The translations under genes and the position numbers were made by a program. The notes under the pieces are model-generated. The model made no database searches. It was not told where the DNA came from and worked only from the letters and a program-made list of their open reading frames with translations. From Planoprotostelium fungivorum (lineage: Eukaryota > Evosea > Variosea > Cavosteliida > Cavosteliaceae): 64,000 nucleotides of DNA. Of this stretch, positions 26,992 through 40,794 are shown in pieces; position 1 is the first letter of the stretch; each line of letters begins with the position of its first letter. The stretch lies in contig MDYQ01000012.1 of NCBI GenBank assembly GCA_003024175.1, positions 1 through 64,000 of the forward strand. Direction: 5' to 3'.

Positions 26992-29900
26992 ATGTCGTTG
27001 AGATATCTTTTTTCTCAAGTGATGCGTGATGATCACAAGAAGGGTTTTTTGACCGAGTATGGGGTCAGAAGCACAACTTCAAAGATGGATCGACCTGTTA
27101 ACTTCCGGTGATCCGGGACACATCAATCAGGGTGATACATCGCGATCAATGGAATCATGTGATTCGTGATAAACTCAAGCGTTGTGTAGGTCTAGAAGAG
27201 TTCTTATATTCGAGGTCGAGAGAGTTGGCCAGAAAGTATTTAGAACTCTCACCAACATGCACAGAAATATTAGCCCCCTGGGTTGACCTCAAAGTGAGTC
27301 TCGAAGATGGAAAAGTATTCTAAGACGTGACAGCCAGAGAACAACAGCCAAGAATACAATTATCTCATCCCCGCTTTGATTCTCAGGATCATCTCTTACA
27401 ACAGCGATAAAGTCTCCACTATATTAGCACTCTATGATATTGTGAGCCCTCGAGATGGATGAAGAATCTGCTGATGGAAACAGATCCTGAAAGATTACTC
27501 ATGGACCATCAACGGTATACTGAGAATGAAGAGAGCAACGTTTCAAGAGGAGAAAATCATCGGGGCCATCTATGAACTCCTGACATCTATGGTCGCAGTC
27601 AGCCCCACCTTCGCAGTGGAAGTCATAGAAAAGTTTAGAATCGAGGTGAGAGGATTCTGCGTTCATCATGTCGACGATGAGGTAGTTGGTCAACCCGGGT
27701 GAGCCCGATGATTACTTTCCCACACCCATCCGAACGTCGGTGATCTTCCTCTGTTTCGAAATTTTGAAGCACGGAGACAACCAACTGACCTTGCGAATCT
27801 TGAATGCCATCTTCAGTCGACTCATGTTCAAGATCCAATTCCAGACATCACTGGTGAGTCACCGATGATGATCATCAGGTTGACGTGATGCAGTTGGGAC
27901 ACCAATTGATGGTGGCTGCACTCAAGATCATGGAAGATCCCGCCATTCCATCGAAAAACAAACGAATGTTCGTACAGAAGAACATCGTCAACGTGAGTTC
28001 TCATCACCGAATCGTTTGATTCATTCGATTCAGATCGGTCTCTACTCTTCAGACAGGGCGGATGATGATTGCAGGAGGCTGTTGAAGAAGATGATTCGTG
28101 ACGATGATTATGGATTGGCCAACGATACGAGCATGCCCAGAGAGGCCAGAAATGCCAGTTTGGCTGCAGCTCTAGTCGGTATGCCTCTGGTGGATGACTC
28201 TTCGAGAGATTTTCTCGTTCAAGTGTTGGGTGACGTACCGTCCACTCTTCTCTTCATCTGACTCACAGCAGAGGCATCACCTGAGGTCGTGGGAGCTTAT
28301 TTCACGAAGAAGGTCGAATTGAATCAGATGGAGTGGCAGATCAGAAAGGTGAAGGAGATTGTGTGAGAACGGAAGATTCACCGTGTGCAGACCACAGACC
28401 GGAAAGTGAGAGCCTCTTTCGCGTACGACATCTTGTCGTACACACGCATCATGCAGATCCGTCTGCTACCCGAGGACATCGATTTCACCATGGACAAGAA
28501 CAGCATAGCTCGCTTAGTCTTCCCCGTTCGACTATTCGAGAGAATGTTTAACCTCTCCTTTGCTCTCGGTGAGAATTAGATATCTAGATATAGAGAGGAA
28601 GTTGAATGGTTCCAGTGAGAGAATCGAGTGCGAGTACGATGATGATGCAGAATTTCTTGTCTGCGGTGATGAACCGTCTGAGCCGTTGCTACCAATCTCT
28701 ACGCATCCTCTTGATCAGACACAAGGGTATATCTGAAGAGACCATCAAATCGGGGGAGCATCAGCGAGAATTCACGAGATTGAAGAAGAAGTTTGCGTCC
28801 ATCTCTGCGGGATACATTACGGGTGAGGTGAAAATGCGTACGGAAGCTCACCGGTACAGACGGAGTCGTGCGTTATCTGTCCAATGTCATCACCCTCCCG
28901 GCGGAATTCTCCGTCGTACTCGCAGCAGCAGCTGCAAAGAATCTAAAGTTGATCACTGCCTTTGATGATCAGGTGAGGAGAGAGAAAGAAGCGACGGCTG
29001 ACAGAGAAAGATCTCCGTGGTTCGCAAAGTGAAGTTGACCAACACGAAATTCATTCATCCTAATTTCCTCGCCGCTCCCCTCTTTGCCCAGTACGAGCTC
29101 CTCTCCTCGTTTTTCATCTTCAAGATGGAATATCTCCCGGACATCTTGAACTTGAAGATCAAGATCTCATACACTCATCCTCTCTACGATCACGTCATCG
29201 ATCTCTGTAAGAAGACCATCCTACTCAATTGGCAGCAGTTTCCAGTGAGTCGATTGAAATCCATTTCATCTGATGTCCCCTCAGCCGAGTGAGATCGAAT
29301 TGGAATGTTGGATCGACAGCATTCGAACCGAAGATGACATCAAGATCTTCGACCAGTGGGTCAACTATGCAAACAACTTGTCCAACATCTACGATAAGAT
29401 GCTAGAGGTGGAGAACACCACGCTGGAAGCTTACCACGATATCCCCAACAACATCTTACTGAACGGAGGTATGATATCATTCCTCTCCAGAGTGACGTCA
29501 TCACACGTCACCCAGGTATCACCGAGATGAACGTACAGAACGGCATGTCCAGACTCCTCTACGTCGCTCTCAACCATTTCGAATACAACAAGGAATATCT
29601 CAGTCAGCCCCTCAAGACTCAAGCGGCCATGTACCTCAGCATGGTCACTCACTCTCTCTGCCTCATGTCCCCCATCCCCACTCAGATCCACCTTGCTCTG
29701 TCCGCTTATCCAGTCACCGATACCATCTTTCCCCTCGCCGCCGTGAAGGCTCACCTCTATCGTCTCCTCTTCAGTCACGTAGAGTGAGTACAGTCACATG
29801 TGGTGATGAATGACGCGTACAGCCCCACGGACACGTACGGTGTCTTCTCTCGTGACATGCGATCGTATGTGACAGAGGTGAGCACTTACAACAAACCCGA

Positions 29901-32900
29901 ATTGAGTGGTGTCTACTATCTGCTGGCTCCCCTTCGAGACACTGGAATCTTCTCTTCACCTACACCTCCGTGAGTGACGTCATCCATCGATTCGTGTGGA
30001 CTGATGGACACAGTGGATCGCTTCCCTTCGGTCTCATGTTGAATCACTTTATGGAAGATCAACAGACGAAGACGTCGATGTGGAGTAACTTGTTGGACGA
30101 GAACATCAAATTCCACAGAGGAAGAAATCGAGCGGTCAGCATGACGGAGAGTCTATTGAACACGATATCACAGTGAGTTGGATGAAGGAGATGATGGATC
30201 GAACATGTTCAGGTGTTATTACATGGCTGTCATCGGTAGGAGGAATGTCTCCATCTCCAAGATGAATTTCCTCAGCGTGTTGCTGGATGGAACGATATCG
30301 CATCACATCCAAGCTCTCAGGTCACCCACAGACAGAGACGCAGTCGTCAATCAGGTACTCTCTCATCTCTCTTCCCTCCACTGACTCGATCAGTTGCTCT
30401 CTTCGGAGCTTCTCTTGGCTTTCTTCAAGAACGCCCACGAAGAACAACCGTCAGAGTTTATCTCCGAGTGCTGCAAGATCTTCTTCAAGTTCACAGTTCG
30501 AATCTTCAGCGCTGCCATCTCTCTGAATCCCGGCTGCCTCGTTCGATTGGAGAGACACTTCATCCCCTTCATCGACGTCGCTCTCAACGCGAAGAACTTG
30601 ACTTCCCTCATGGTCAGTGTTCCATTCGTCTTTCAAGACTGAACGAAGTCAGGCCGATTCTCTGTTGAACATCGTCATGAAGCATGGATCGAAAGAGCTC
30701 GTCAAGAGATACGCAGAGAGTCTCTTTCAGATGATCACGGACCAAGAGATCGAATTGAACGAAAAGTATCTACAGCTCATCATTGACATGCTCGCGGTGA
30801 AACCCGCCATCTCTCAGAAGATCCTCCTCGCCCTTCTCACCATCTTATCGAACGTGAGTGTGAAGAATTTGCATCGAATGACAGGAACAGAAGAGAGATT
30901 GGCCCATGTGGCACGACTTTGAAGAGAGAGTGGTGGATATCTTTGACGAGATGACTCTGGAGTCACCTTGGTTGTTGGTATCGGATCGAATGGTGAATCG
31001 ACTCCTCATCAACCTCTTCAAGGAGAATCATCCCACGGATTCACCGCTGTTCAAGAGGCATCACATCGTTCGCCTCATCGTACACTTGATCCACCAGAGT
31101 CCAGCCATTCGCTATCAAGTTACGGCACTCGTCGATCAGATGATGGAGCCTGTCGTCAGGGAGATGAAGGGTGATGTCACTCCCACTGGAATCTATCACT
31201 CGGTGCCCATACTGTACGCCGTTCTGAAGACAAACACTCTCCACGCCACGTGGATGTCGAAGGCCTTGTGCTCCTTCTACATTCGAATCATCTTAGAGCA
31301 GATCATTCTATCGGACCATGACACTCCCTTCCCCGCTCAGGTGTGACGGAGGATGATGTATGTGACAGGTGACTGAGGATGGATAGGATGGATTAGATCT
31401 ATTGGAGAGATTGTGGGCCATCTTACCCAAGACAGAAGGCTTGGCTGAGGTCATCACGGAGGATCGAGAGACGTTGAGTCCAACTTGTACCCGTCTGTTG
31501 GAGTGAGTTATATGGTAGATGTATCGTTGACATCTTCAGCATCTACTGTACATCAGAAGAAGACATGGACGCTTACACAGAGTGGATCGTGATGAACTTC
31601 CACACGCAGGATGATGAATCGAGGAAATTATTGACCAAGTCCATCGGTGAGAAGAGAGGTGAATAACATAGCTGAACACATACAGAGAAGATGAACGTGA
31701 AGATGAAGAGGGGAGACCTGTTGGCTCTCTTTGTGGACAGAAATGCCAGCAAGATCACGAGTGATCTGGTGTACAACGATCTCATCTGCCAGCTGGTGGG
31801 GAAGGCAGAAAAGTCGGCGATCGAGAAATGCGGTCAGAGGATCATTCAGAAGATCGTAGAGACGGATGCATTGGAGACATTATACCAATACAAGCAGAAG
31901 GATGCCAGGGTTATCCATTTCACAGCCAGGTGAGAAGATGAACGATACATCGGTTGACTCGATCCAGTTATCGTCTCATCCTCCAGACGAGTCAGCTGAT
32001 GCACAAGATGATCAGCAACATGAGCCCCAAATCTCTACCGAGAGAGACATTCTTCGTGCTCCTCAAACTGTACACTGCCACCACTCTCCCCCACGATCGA
32101 CTGTTACTCAAGTGCATCCAAGCTTACGAAGTGGTCGGCTTGACCATCAGGGACAACCAATATCAATGGGGACCAAAGATCAACACGGAGGTGAGGAGAG
32201 AGAGAGGAAGAGGACTCAATCTCACAGGCACCGGACGTCATCGAGAAGAATCCAAAGAGGGGAAGACCCAACGGACCCACCAGCGAGATGAGCGAAGACA
32301 TTCCAATGGGAATGAGATCCATCTTGAGAGGAATCCAATTCTACCGTGACACCATGGAGAAGACGGTGCACAGTGCACACACTCATCAGATCATCGAGGC
32401 CGAGATGATTCAAGAGAAGACCACGGTGGAAACGGTGAGTGAACGGAGAGGAGAGAGAGAGTGAAGAGAATCAGGCGCAGGGAAGAGAGGAGAGCTGTGG
32501 GAGGTTCTTCATCGTCTACGACGCCACGTTCATTCTTCCCATATTCGAGACCATGTTGGTGGAGAACGATGTGAACCCTTACGACTTTTACAACATGCAA
32601 GGATTGGCCCTCAGCATCTCGTGCATGTCCAACTCAGACGTGTCGATCAGAAAGTTAGCCTACAGCATCCTCAGTTCCTTCCTCAGTGCATCTTACGAGT
32701 GTGGTCGATACCGAATGAAGGAGGAGATCGAGTGAGTCTCAGTTGAAATTTCATCACTAATCGAAACTCTTCAGATTCACTCTCAATCTACTGAAGAACT
32801 CGATCTCTACTTTGAACATGAGGATCGCTGGCATCCACACGAGAACACTCGTCACGGCCCTCTCTCTCTTTTCAGATCCAAGAGAAGTTCACTATCGTCC

Positions 32901-34903
32901 CTTCGTGGAGCTATTGAAAAAGTGAGTTGAGGAGGGAGAGTCGAGTTGACTGGATCAGATTCTACTACTTACCTCTCTATTCTGCATCCGTCCTATCGAA
33001 CATCTTGAGTCACACTGGTGACATCACTACGGAACAATCAAAGTCACTGGAGCGTTCTGCCTTCCAGATCTTAGAGTCTCTCACCGATTGGGTGAGTCAC
33101 ATCGATGACTTCACCCTGTTGATTCAACGCAGGAGGATGTTGAGTCCCTCAAGTTGAACACGAAGATCTTCCATCACTTGATGGAGTATTATAATTTCAC
33201 GGATGATTCTCAAGCCTACAAAAACATGTATCGAAACCAGAGAGGAAAGATTCTGAACGTGAGACGACGATGAAGAGATGAGAGACTGATCGATGTAGAT
33301 CCTCACCAAGTGTAGTCAAGATCCCGCCCTGTCTTATTCCCTATTCAAAGCGGACGTCTTCTCGTGGATCACTGCAGTGGTGGACAACACGGATCGAAAG
33401 AGAGAGAGGGAGACGTGGGGAAAGATATTGGTCATGGCTCTGTCGATCATAGAGAGACAAGAAGAACCCGTTCTCATCTCTTCTGCTTCTGCATTCTTCA
33501 ACGCCATGCTGCCTCATCTGGGTCAGTATCTGATTCATCACTCGAGGTGTTGACCGGTTGTAGATCAATTGGATCCAGACGAATCGGATGTGGAGTTGAT
33601 CCTTCTGCCCATTCTGAAGGGACTGACTCTGATCACTTCCAATCTCTACTCGAAGCACTTTGTCCACCCATCTCACCTCCTCTCCGTCTTACGTTGTCTC
33701 ACCCTCCACTGTCCCAACGTCAGTATACATCCATCATCGAACCTTTCTGACTCTACTTACAGCTGGAGAATTATCCCTCCCTCAACATGTTTCAGAAAGA
33801 GTGAGAGTTGATGTGTGAGAGTGAACTGAAAGGAGACAGAGGAAAGAAGGCGGAGCTGATCAATCGGCTGCCGAGAGGTTCGTGGCATCCTGAAGACAAA
33901 GAGAAGACGTACAAAGAGGCTCTCATCTTCACTCAGAAGATCATCGCTCACAATCACATCTCCTTACCCGATCAATCTCTCTGGACGGTGAGATGTACAA
34001 CCATTAGAATCCTCTCACACCTTTCAGTTGTACCACTGGGCCTTCTCTTGTTATGAGGACATTGGAAACAACGATGTGGAGTGTGCCTTACTTGGAGGTT
34101 TCTTAAGCAACTTGCTGAAGAACGCGAGCATGAGAGTTGAATTCAGCGAGGACGCTCAGTCACAACTGAGAAAGTTGATTCTGAGCCGCTACGGTGCCAT
34201 TCATTCTTCACCTTATTCTACTGTCATGAGAGAGACTCTCAACAGCATCTTCCTCGTCGCTCTCATCGAGACGAGAAAGGATAACTTGAAGTTTTACGGT
34301 GAGTGGATGATGCTCAGTTGAACTCTCTCTCAAATGGAAACAGGAACCCACCCCATGTTGAGGATGTACGAGACGCTGATGGATGGCTCCCTGTCCGTCA
34401 TCTTATCTTCCATGGATCACCCTCAACAGTGAGCTCCTCTTTGTAGAACGAAAGGTATTAACTTGAGAAGGGTGTGCGATCGAGCCATGGAGAGTTTCCC
34501 TCAAGATTACATGGTCGGATCGTTGGGAAAGAAGAAGGAGAGAGAACAGAAGACGAAGGCACAGAAGAAGAAGAGGAGACTGCAGGGACCCAATAGCGAG
34601 GTGACGAAGACAGAGACGAGAGAGAACTGAAGAGAACAGCCGAGAGAGTGGACGCAGCAGTGTCTCCAGATGTACCTCGAAGAGTATTGGAAGAAACTAC
34701 CGCCCACATCGTTCCTCTTCTTCATCCAACTGGGAAGAGCGGACAACGACGTAGACATCATGAGGAGGGCGACCGAGATGTCCAGATCTTTAGATTCCTT
34801 CGTGCAAGGGAAATCATCGAACCGAGCCTTGAAGGAGAACCTCTACAAGACAAATCGCCCGCACGGAAAGTATTACGTCGTGGTGAGGAAAGAAGGAGGA
34901 TAA
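26992..34903 (+). CDS. URB1: URB1/NPA1-like nucleolar pre-ribosome-associated protein
   Basis: Very large helical-repeat protein of roughly 2,200 residues, near the size of human URB1, a factor for early 60S ribosome assembly in the nucleolus. The clearest match lies at about 32500-33400: a YDATFILPIFETML block followed by GLALSISCMSNSDVSIRKLA and LLKNSISTLNMRIAGIH. Its order and pattern resemble the NopRA1 region of human URB1 (a YDPLFVLPLF-type block, then a single-residue-spaced helical stretch). The C-terminus has a lysine-rich stretch, KAQKKKRRLQ, that could be a nucleolar signal, then NRPHGKYYVVVRKEGG at the stop (34901-34903). The N-terminus is less certain: ATG at 26992 or 27022 both read into DRPVNFR|VIHRDQW. 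There are about 35 short introns. The identification rests on pattern memory and needs a profile search. Confidence 0.7.
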
Positions 34904-34953
34904 AAGGTGTTCTCTTCTGTAACTGGAATGTATTAAAGCACAGTGGAGTGAGA

Positions 34954-35989
<1,036 letters not shown>

Positions 35990-36275
35990 TGTCTTTTTGT
36001 AACGTCTTGTCTTGACTAAAGTGGCGACGTTGCTGTTTGCGAAACGAAGGGAAACACTTTTACCGATTTTACTGAATTTTTTCTTCTCACGACAGCGGTT
36101 TGAGTCAATACTTTGGCATCTATCTCTGTACAATGTGCTACATCACACAATCTATCATCGCGAGTCAGAAGGATCATGATCTGTTGCCCGCTCGACTGTT
36201 CATTGAAATTCGCACCTCTCGTTGTAGGAGGCCGCACACGAAATTCTCTCCTGTCACAAGATCAACACAAGAGAG
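35990..36275. promoter_or_regulatory. divergent upstream region, Rab and TSG101 genes
   Basis: A 286-bp gap between opposite starts. The two genes, both of the endomembrane system, may share promoter elements. The minus-strand frame stays open upstream of MGCGDSK but contains no ATG, only a TTG, so the MGC start stands. Confidence 0.4.
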
Positions 36276-39200
36276 ATGGGGGCAGACAGAATTCTACTTG
36301 GTTCAGATGAGCTGGACCAAGCTCTCGAGCTGGTGAGAGAGTAGGTGATCATCTCATTTCGCTGATTAGACAAGTACGGAAACAACCAGTCTAGAATCAA
36401 GAGCGATATATATAATCTCACGAGGAATGCTAATAATCTACGTCCTTCACAAGATACGTTTGGTGAGTTTCTGTCATATCACCTCCCACCCCTGCGATTC
36501 GCTCAGATTATTTGCAGTCAGCGACGACGGACAGAGCTACCTTCTCGTTCTCATCGGAGGCACGATCCCAATTCGATATGAAGGTGCCACGTATAACATT
36601 CCAGTCGACATGTGGATTCCAAAAAATTATCCTCAAGGTCCACCCCTCTGTTTCGTAGTTGGATCTAGAGGTGATCATCTTTACATCTACTCGCCATCTG
36701 ACATTAGACCCGCCAGACCTGCTGATTAAGAAGGAACATCACTCTGTCGACCCTAATGGAAGGTGCCACGTCTCTTACACGAATCAATGGCGTTCAGACA
36801 CTTGTGATCTATTGGGTCTCATGTACTCCCTCACTACCGCATTTTCTAAAGGTGATGTCTATTCACATTCTCCTCTCTGGCGTCATAAGAGAAGATGTGA
36901 CGTGTTGAAATGATGGTAGATCCTCCATTGTACAAACGTCCAGGACTACCCGAATTAAATCGGGGTAATTATCCCGATCTCCATGCCAACAACGGAATGG
37001 ATCGACGCTCTACTATCGCGGTGAGTCTCACATTACGCGGGAAGTCGAAATTGAATGTGGAAATCAGTCTCATTACAATGCTCCTCCAGTCTGGAACGGA
37101 TACTCGCCCCACCCACCACCACCCAATTTTCCCGCCAATTTTGTACAGCCTTCCAACGTGATTCAACCCCCTGTCATACAACCCCCTGCACCCCCGCCCA
37201 ATTCTATTGTACAGCCTCCACACATTCACTCTCATTATCCGCACTACCCCAATCACATCGGTGATATCATGTATGATATCGTGAAGTCTGACATGATACA
37301 GCCCCGGTAGCTGCCGCACCCCCCACACCTATGGAGGTAAGACATTCACTCTCAACCGAAATTCAACGAAATTTCAGGGATCACCCATGAAATCATTGTA
37401 CCCCGTCATCACTCCACCGAGCGTATCATACGTACAACCACCTTCCCAGCCACCACTCGTACATCGTCCCTCGGAGGTGACATTGACAAAGACATCACAT
37501 CGTGATGATACGACAGATCCTGTCACCACCCAGAACTCATTCGACAAGTTTACCTCCACAGACACAATGGCCCGCCCCCGTCAGACATCTCGACTTGAAT
37601 GAACATAGTGAGTGTTTCTATGAGAAGGTGGAGATGATGACGTCGTTGTAGATCGCAGTCAGTGGAGTAATTCGAGTGTGGAGAATGATGAGGTGATGAT
37701 GGAGGAGTGAAGAAGTGTGACGTAGAGTAGGATGAAGCACTGCAGAGGGCATTAGAGGAGAGCAGTCGAGAGGCTTTCGAGAGAGAAAAGTTTGCGAGAG
37801 AGGAGAGAGAGAGACACGAACAGATGGAGAGACAACAGAGGGAGAGGCAAGAATGGGAGAGACAAGAGAGAGAAAGACAAGAATGGGAGAGAAAAGAGAG
37901 AGAAAGACAAGAATGGGAGAGAAAAGAGAGAGAAAGACAAGAGAGAGAGAGACAGGAGAGGGAAAGACAAGAATGGGAGAGACAGGAGAGGGAGAGATAC
38001 GAAAATCAGATGAGAGAGAGACAGGAGAGGGAGAGATACGAGCAGATGGAAAGAGAGAGATGCGAGAGAGAAACACAAGAGAAACAAGAGAGAGAACGAC
38101 AAGAGAGAGAAAAGCACCAGAGAGAATTGCATGAGAGACAAGAAAAGGAGAGGATAGAGAAAGATAGGATGGAGAGAGAGAAGAGAAAAGAAGCCACGAA
38201 CATGAACGAGGTGAATCTGTGACGAAAAGAATAGCTGACATGAACAGGCACCTTCCATTGTACAGAATCCACCACTCACCGTAAATCATTCAGGTCCATA
38301 CCCTCAATACAATCTCGATCATCAGAACCACAACGATCCCAAACGACAGAAGGTGTAAAATGTGACAGAGAGATCCAGTCATTGAAATTTCATCAGTCCA
38401 CGATCGCACACTTGGATCTGACACGAGACGATCCACCGAGTCAGAACACTTTTCCTCTGACTCACAGTCTCCCACTACCTCCCAGGGTCCCAGAGATTCG
38501 ATCCATCTTCAGCCCACAAGTGAGACGTCTGAATATGGGATAGACCTGAACGATTCAGATGATCGACATCGACAGACCTCACATGACATCACTCATCGAT
38601 GCGGATGATGTGCAGACAAATTACTCTGAGAGGGCCAGAAAGAGCGGAAACATCATCACCCTCCCCTCCCCAGACATCAACAGGTGCAGAATTTTCCGTG
38701 AAAATACTTAATGATGCAGGGAGGACATGTGTCAGAGGGTGACAGAGAAGACGGCAGAGAGAGTTCGATTCTACAACAGTCACGTGACCTCAGAGATCGA
38801 GCGCTTAGAGGTGAAGGATAAAATCCATCACCACGGTGATTGAAGCGTGACAGATGGATCACCACAGATTGTTAGACAGTGAGGTACAATTGAGATCAGG
38901 AATGCAGGTGTTAGAAGATGAGAGGGTGAGTCACTTTCGGTGAACGATCGCTGATGGAGGACAGAATCATTTGGATCTTCTCATCGCTCGAATCGAAGAG
39001 AAGGAAGGGAGATTGGATGAATTCATTCAGCGGGCGGAGAATCTATTCATTCCCATAGATGAAGCCCTCACACCCTCTGATGCTCTCTCTGCACAGTGAG
39101 GACATTCTTTAGAGTAGTCGATTCACGTCGAGCAGGATATTTGATCTGGCAGCTGAAGATGCAGCCTTGGAAGACGCTCTGTACATATTGAACCAGTGTT

Positions 39201-39354
39201 TCTTAGATAATAAGATGGATGGTGACCAATTTCTGAAGGTGAGATGGAAAATGGAAGGAAAAATTGATTCGTGCAGGTGCACCGTAAGTTGTGCCGAGAG
39301 CAGTTTATGGCCAAGGCCACGATACAGAAGGTGTACGCTCTTCAGAGGGGTTGA
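36276..39354 (+). CDS. TSG101: ESCRT-I subunit TSG101/Vps23 with added UIM and Glu/Arg helix
   Basis: Sorts ubiquitinated cargo at endosomes. An N-terminal UEV domain (TIPIRYEGATYNIPVDMW, YPQGPPLCFVVGSR, HVSYTNQWRSDTCDLLGLM) recognises ubiquitin and PTAP-like peptides without E2 activity. A Pro-rich linker follows (NAPPVWNGYSPHPPPP). Next is DEALQRALEESSREA (37731-37775), which fits a ubiquitin-interacting motif, then about 150 residues of almost only E, R, Q and K. After a second linker and a stalk-like coiled coil (ERVRFYNSHVTSEIERLE) the steadiness box closes the protein: FDLAAEDAALEDALYIL, FLKVHRKLCREQFMAKATIQK. Stop at 39352-39354. The UEV-linker-coil-steadiness order is that of TSG101; the UIM and charged helix are additions. 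About fourteen introns join in frame; the first acceptor is inferred. Confidence 0.92.
37774..38215 (+). repeat. Glu/Arg-rich coding repeat in TSG101
   Basis: A purine-only stretch built from GAGAGA and CAAGAATGGGAG units encodes repeated RERQEWE and RERYE blocks. It should form a long single alpha-helix. The complementary strand shows a long Leu/Ser/Phe open frame that is only its shadow. Confidence 0.85.
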
Positions 39355-39496
39355 TTCAATAAACAGATCAAAAGAGAATGAGCAGTTGTACATCTTCCCT
39401 CTAGCATAATCAACTTAGATCTGACAAGCTCAAAGTGCTAGTAACTAACTGTCAGGTGTTCATTAGATGACTGTGAGATATCGTCCAATCTTTTGT

Positions 39497-40794
39497 TTAT
39501 TTGATATGAATGTGCTTCAAATACTCCAACAGAGCAGCTTGAGCAGCCCACATGGCCCCCTATCTTTGGGCTGTGCCCTCCATAGTTTCTCTCCCATCAG
39601 CTCCAGTCTGTTGGTCTTTGTCTGGGCCAGCCATGTCAGACATTCCTCTTGGTGTTGTGAGAGGACATTCCCAATGTACCCAGTTTCTTGATCAACACAG
39701 ACTGCTTTCTGGAGTCCAGCATTGTCAGCAATTCCCTGCCTCCATTTGTCACTCTTCACTACAACATTCCCTAAACCCACAGATCCCAAATATCAATTCA
39801 GCATTGGCATTGAATACATTGCACTCCTGTTTATTGTTATCCTCAAACATCATACTGTAAGATAATCCACCTTTTGGAATTGCTTAACAAATTCATCATC
39901 AATTTGTAGAGGTTTGAACTCCAAAATAGAGTATGAGTCAACTTGGAATTGAAAAGCCAGTTTGCCCTCCTTGGTTGTAGCTGCAGTATTCTTGGTGTAG
40001 AGAAAGACTTGCGTGCCAATCACAACATCTCCAACCTTAACATCCTTCAAGCCTCCTGAAATTCCCAGGCTGATCAGATATTGTGTATTGAATTTGAGAG
40101 CTGCTAAGGTGGCAGTAGGAATGCTCTTAGCAGCTCTGGTGAGCATGCCATTCCTCCTCCCAAGAATTCAAGTTGATTGATGAACTGGAAACGGCAAACG
40201 GCATTATTATAGGAGGCGTCCAGCGGTTTACTTGTCCATTGGATGATACTACCAATCCAACGTTGGGTAAAATACTTGTACTCTGCATTGGTAGCAATGA
40301 GTATCATGTATTTGATTTCTTGTGCATTGGGCCCTGAAGAGTTTCAACATTGCTCAAAACATAACGGTTTTAAAGTTACCTTTGCATGTCTGATTTGTTC
40401 CCCGCTCAAATCCTCCTGACGGTTGTTGATGTGGCGCATTGATAATGAATGTTCCATTTCCAGCAACCCCATAACTGTTAAACAGATAATTTGACTACGG
40501 CTTATCAGAATGAGGATTCACGTAAAGCATCACCATGATTCAACGTGGTCACAAGGATGAGTCTCTTTTACTGAGCCAACATGGTAAAGTCAAATATTCG
40601 CGTATAGTGCAGCCGTAGCTAATGCAAACAGTTTCCAGAAAACGCGTTAAAGGTACGTGAAAGACAAATAGATAGTTCACCTTGTTCAGCAAAATGCGCT
40701 GATTCCAATGGTATGTCACACAGGTCACAAAAATGTTGCCCAAGATGAGCAAAAAGTGGATTACTGTCATGTACGCTAAAAAAATAGCGTACAT
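39497..40794 (-). pseudogene. nucleoside phosphorylase-like gene (PNP_UDP/MTAN superfamily), apparently broken
   Basis: Minus-strand blocks resemble 5'-methylthioadenosine nucleosidase and related phosphorylases: ILIATNAEYKYFTQRWIGSI, LISLGISGGLKDVKVGDVVI (the strongest match), GSVGLGNVVVKSDKWRQG and a C-terminal ALLEYLKHIHIK ending at 39497. The N-terminus, MTVIHFLLILGNIFVTC, could be a signal peptide or membrane anchor, with ATG at 40770 or 40794. The blocks lie in different frames. At about 40120 and 39860 no GT-AG pair explains the change, so I read this as a decayed copy, though sequencing indels are possible. It is AT-richer than its neighbours, and its long open blocks have few plausible introns, which could mean a late or foreign arrival. 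Confidence 0.6.
40769..40794. repeat. perfect inverted repeat, 10-bp arms
   Basis: ATGTACGCTA and TAGCGTACAT flank six A residues. It overlaps both candidate start codons of the phosphorylase-like gene, so its transcript would begin with a strong hairpin. The T run on the transcript strand also recalls a terminator-like hairpin. Confidence 0.75.

Noticed and set aside
37618-38289. Minus-strand Leu/Ser/Phe-rich frame of 223 residues
   Set aside because: It is the complement of the Glu/Arg repeat in TSG101 and has no signal other than low complexity.
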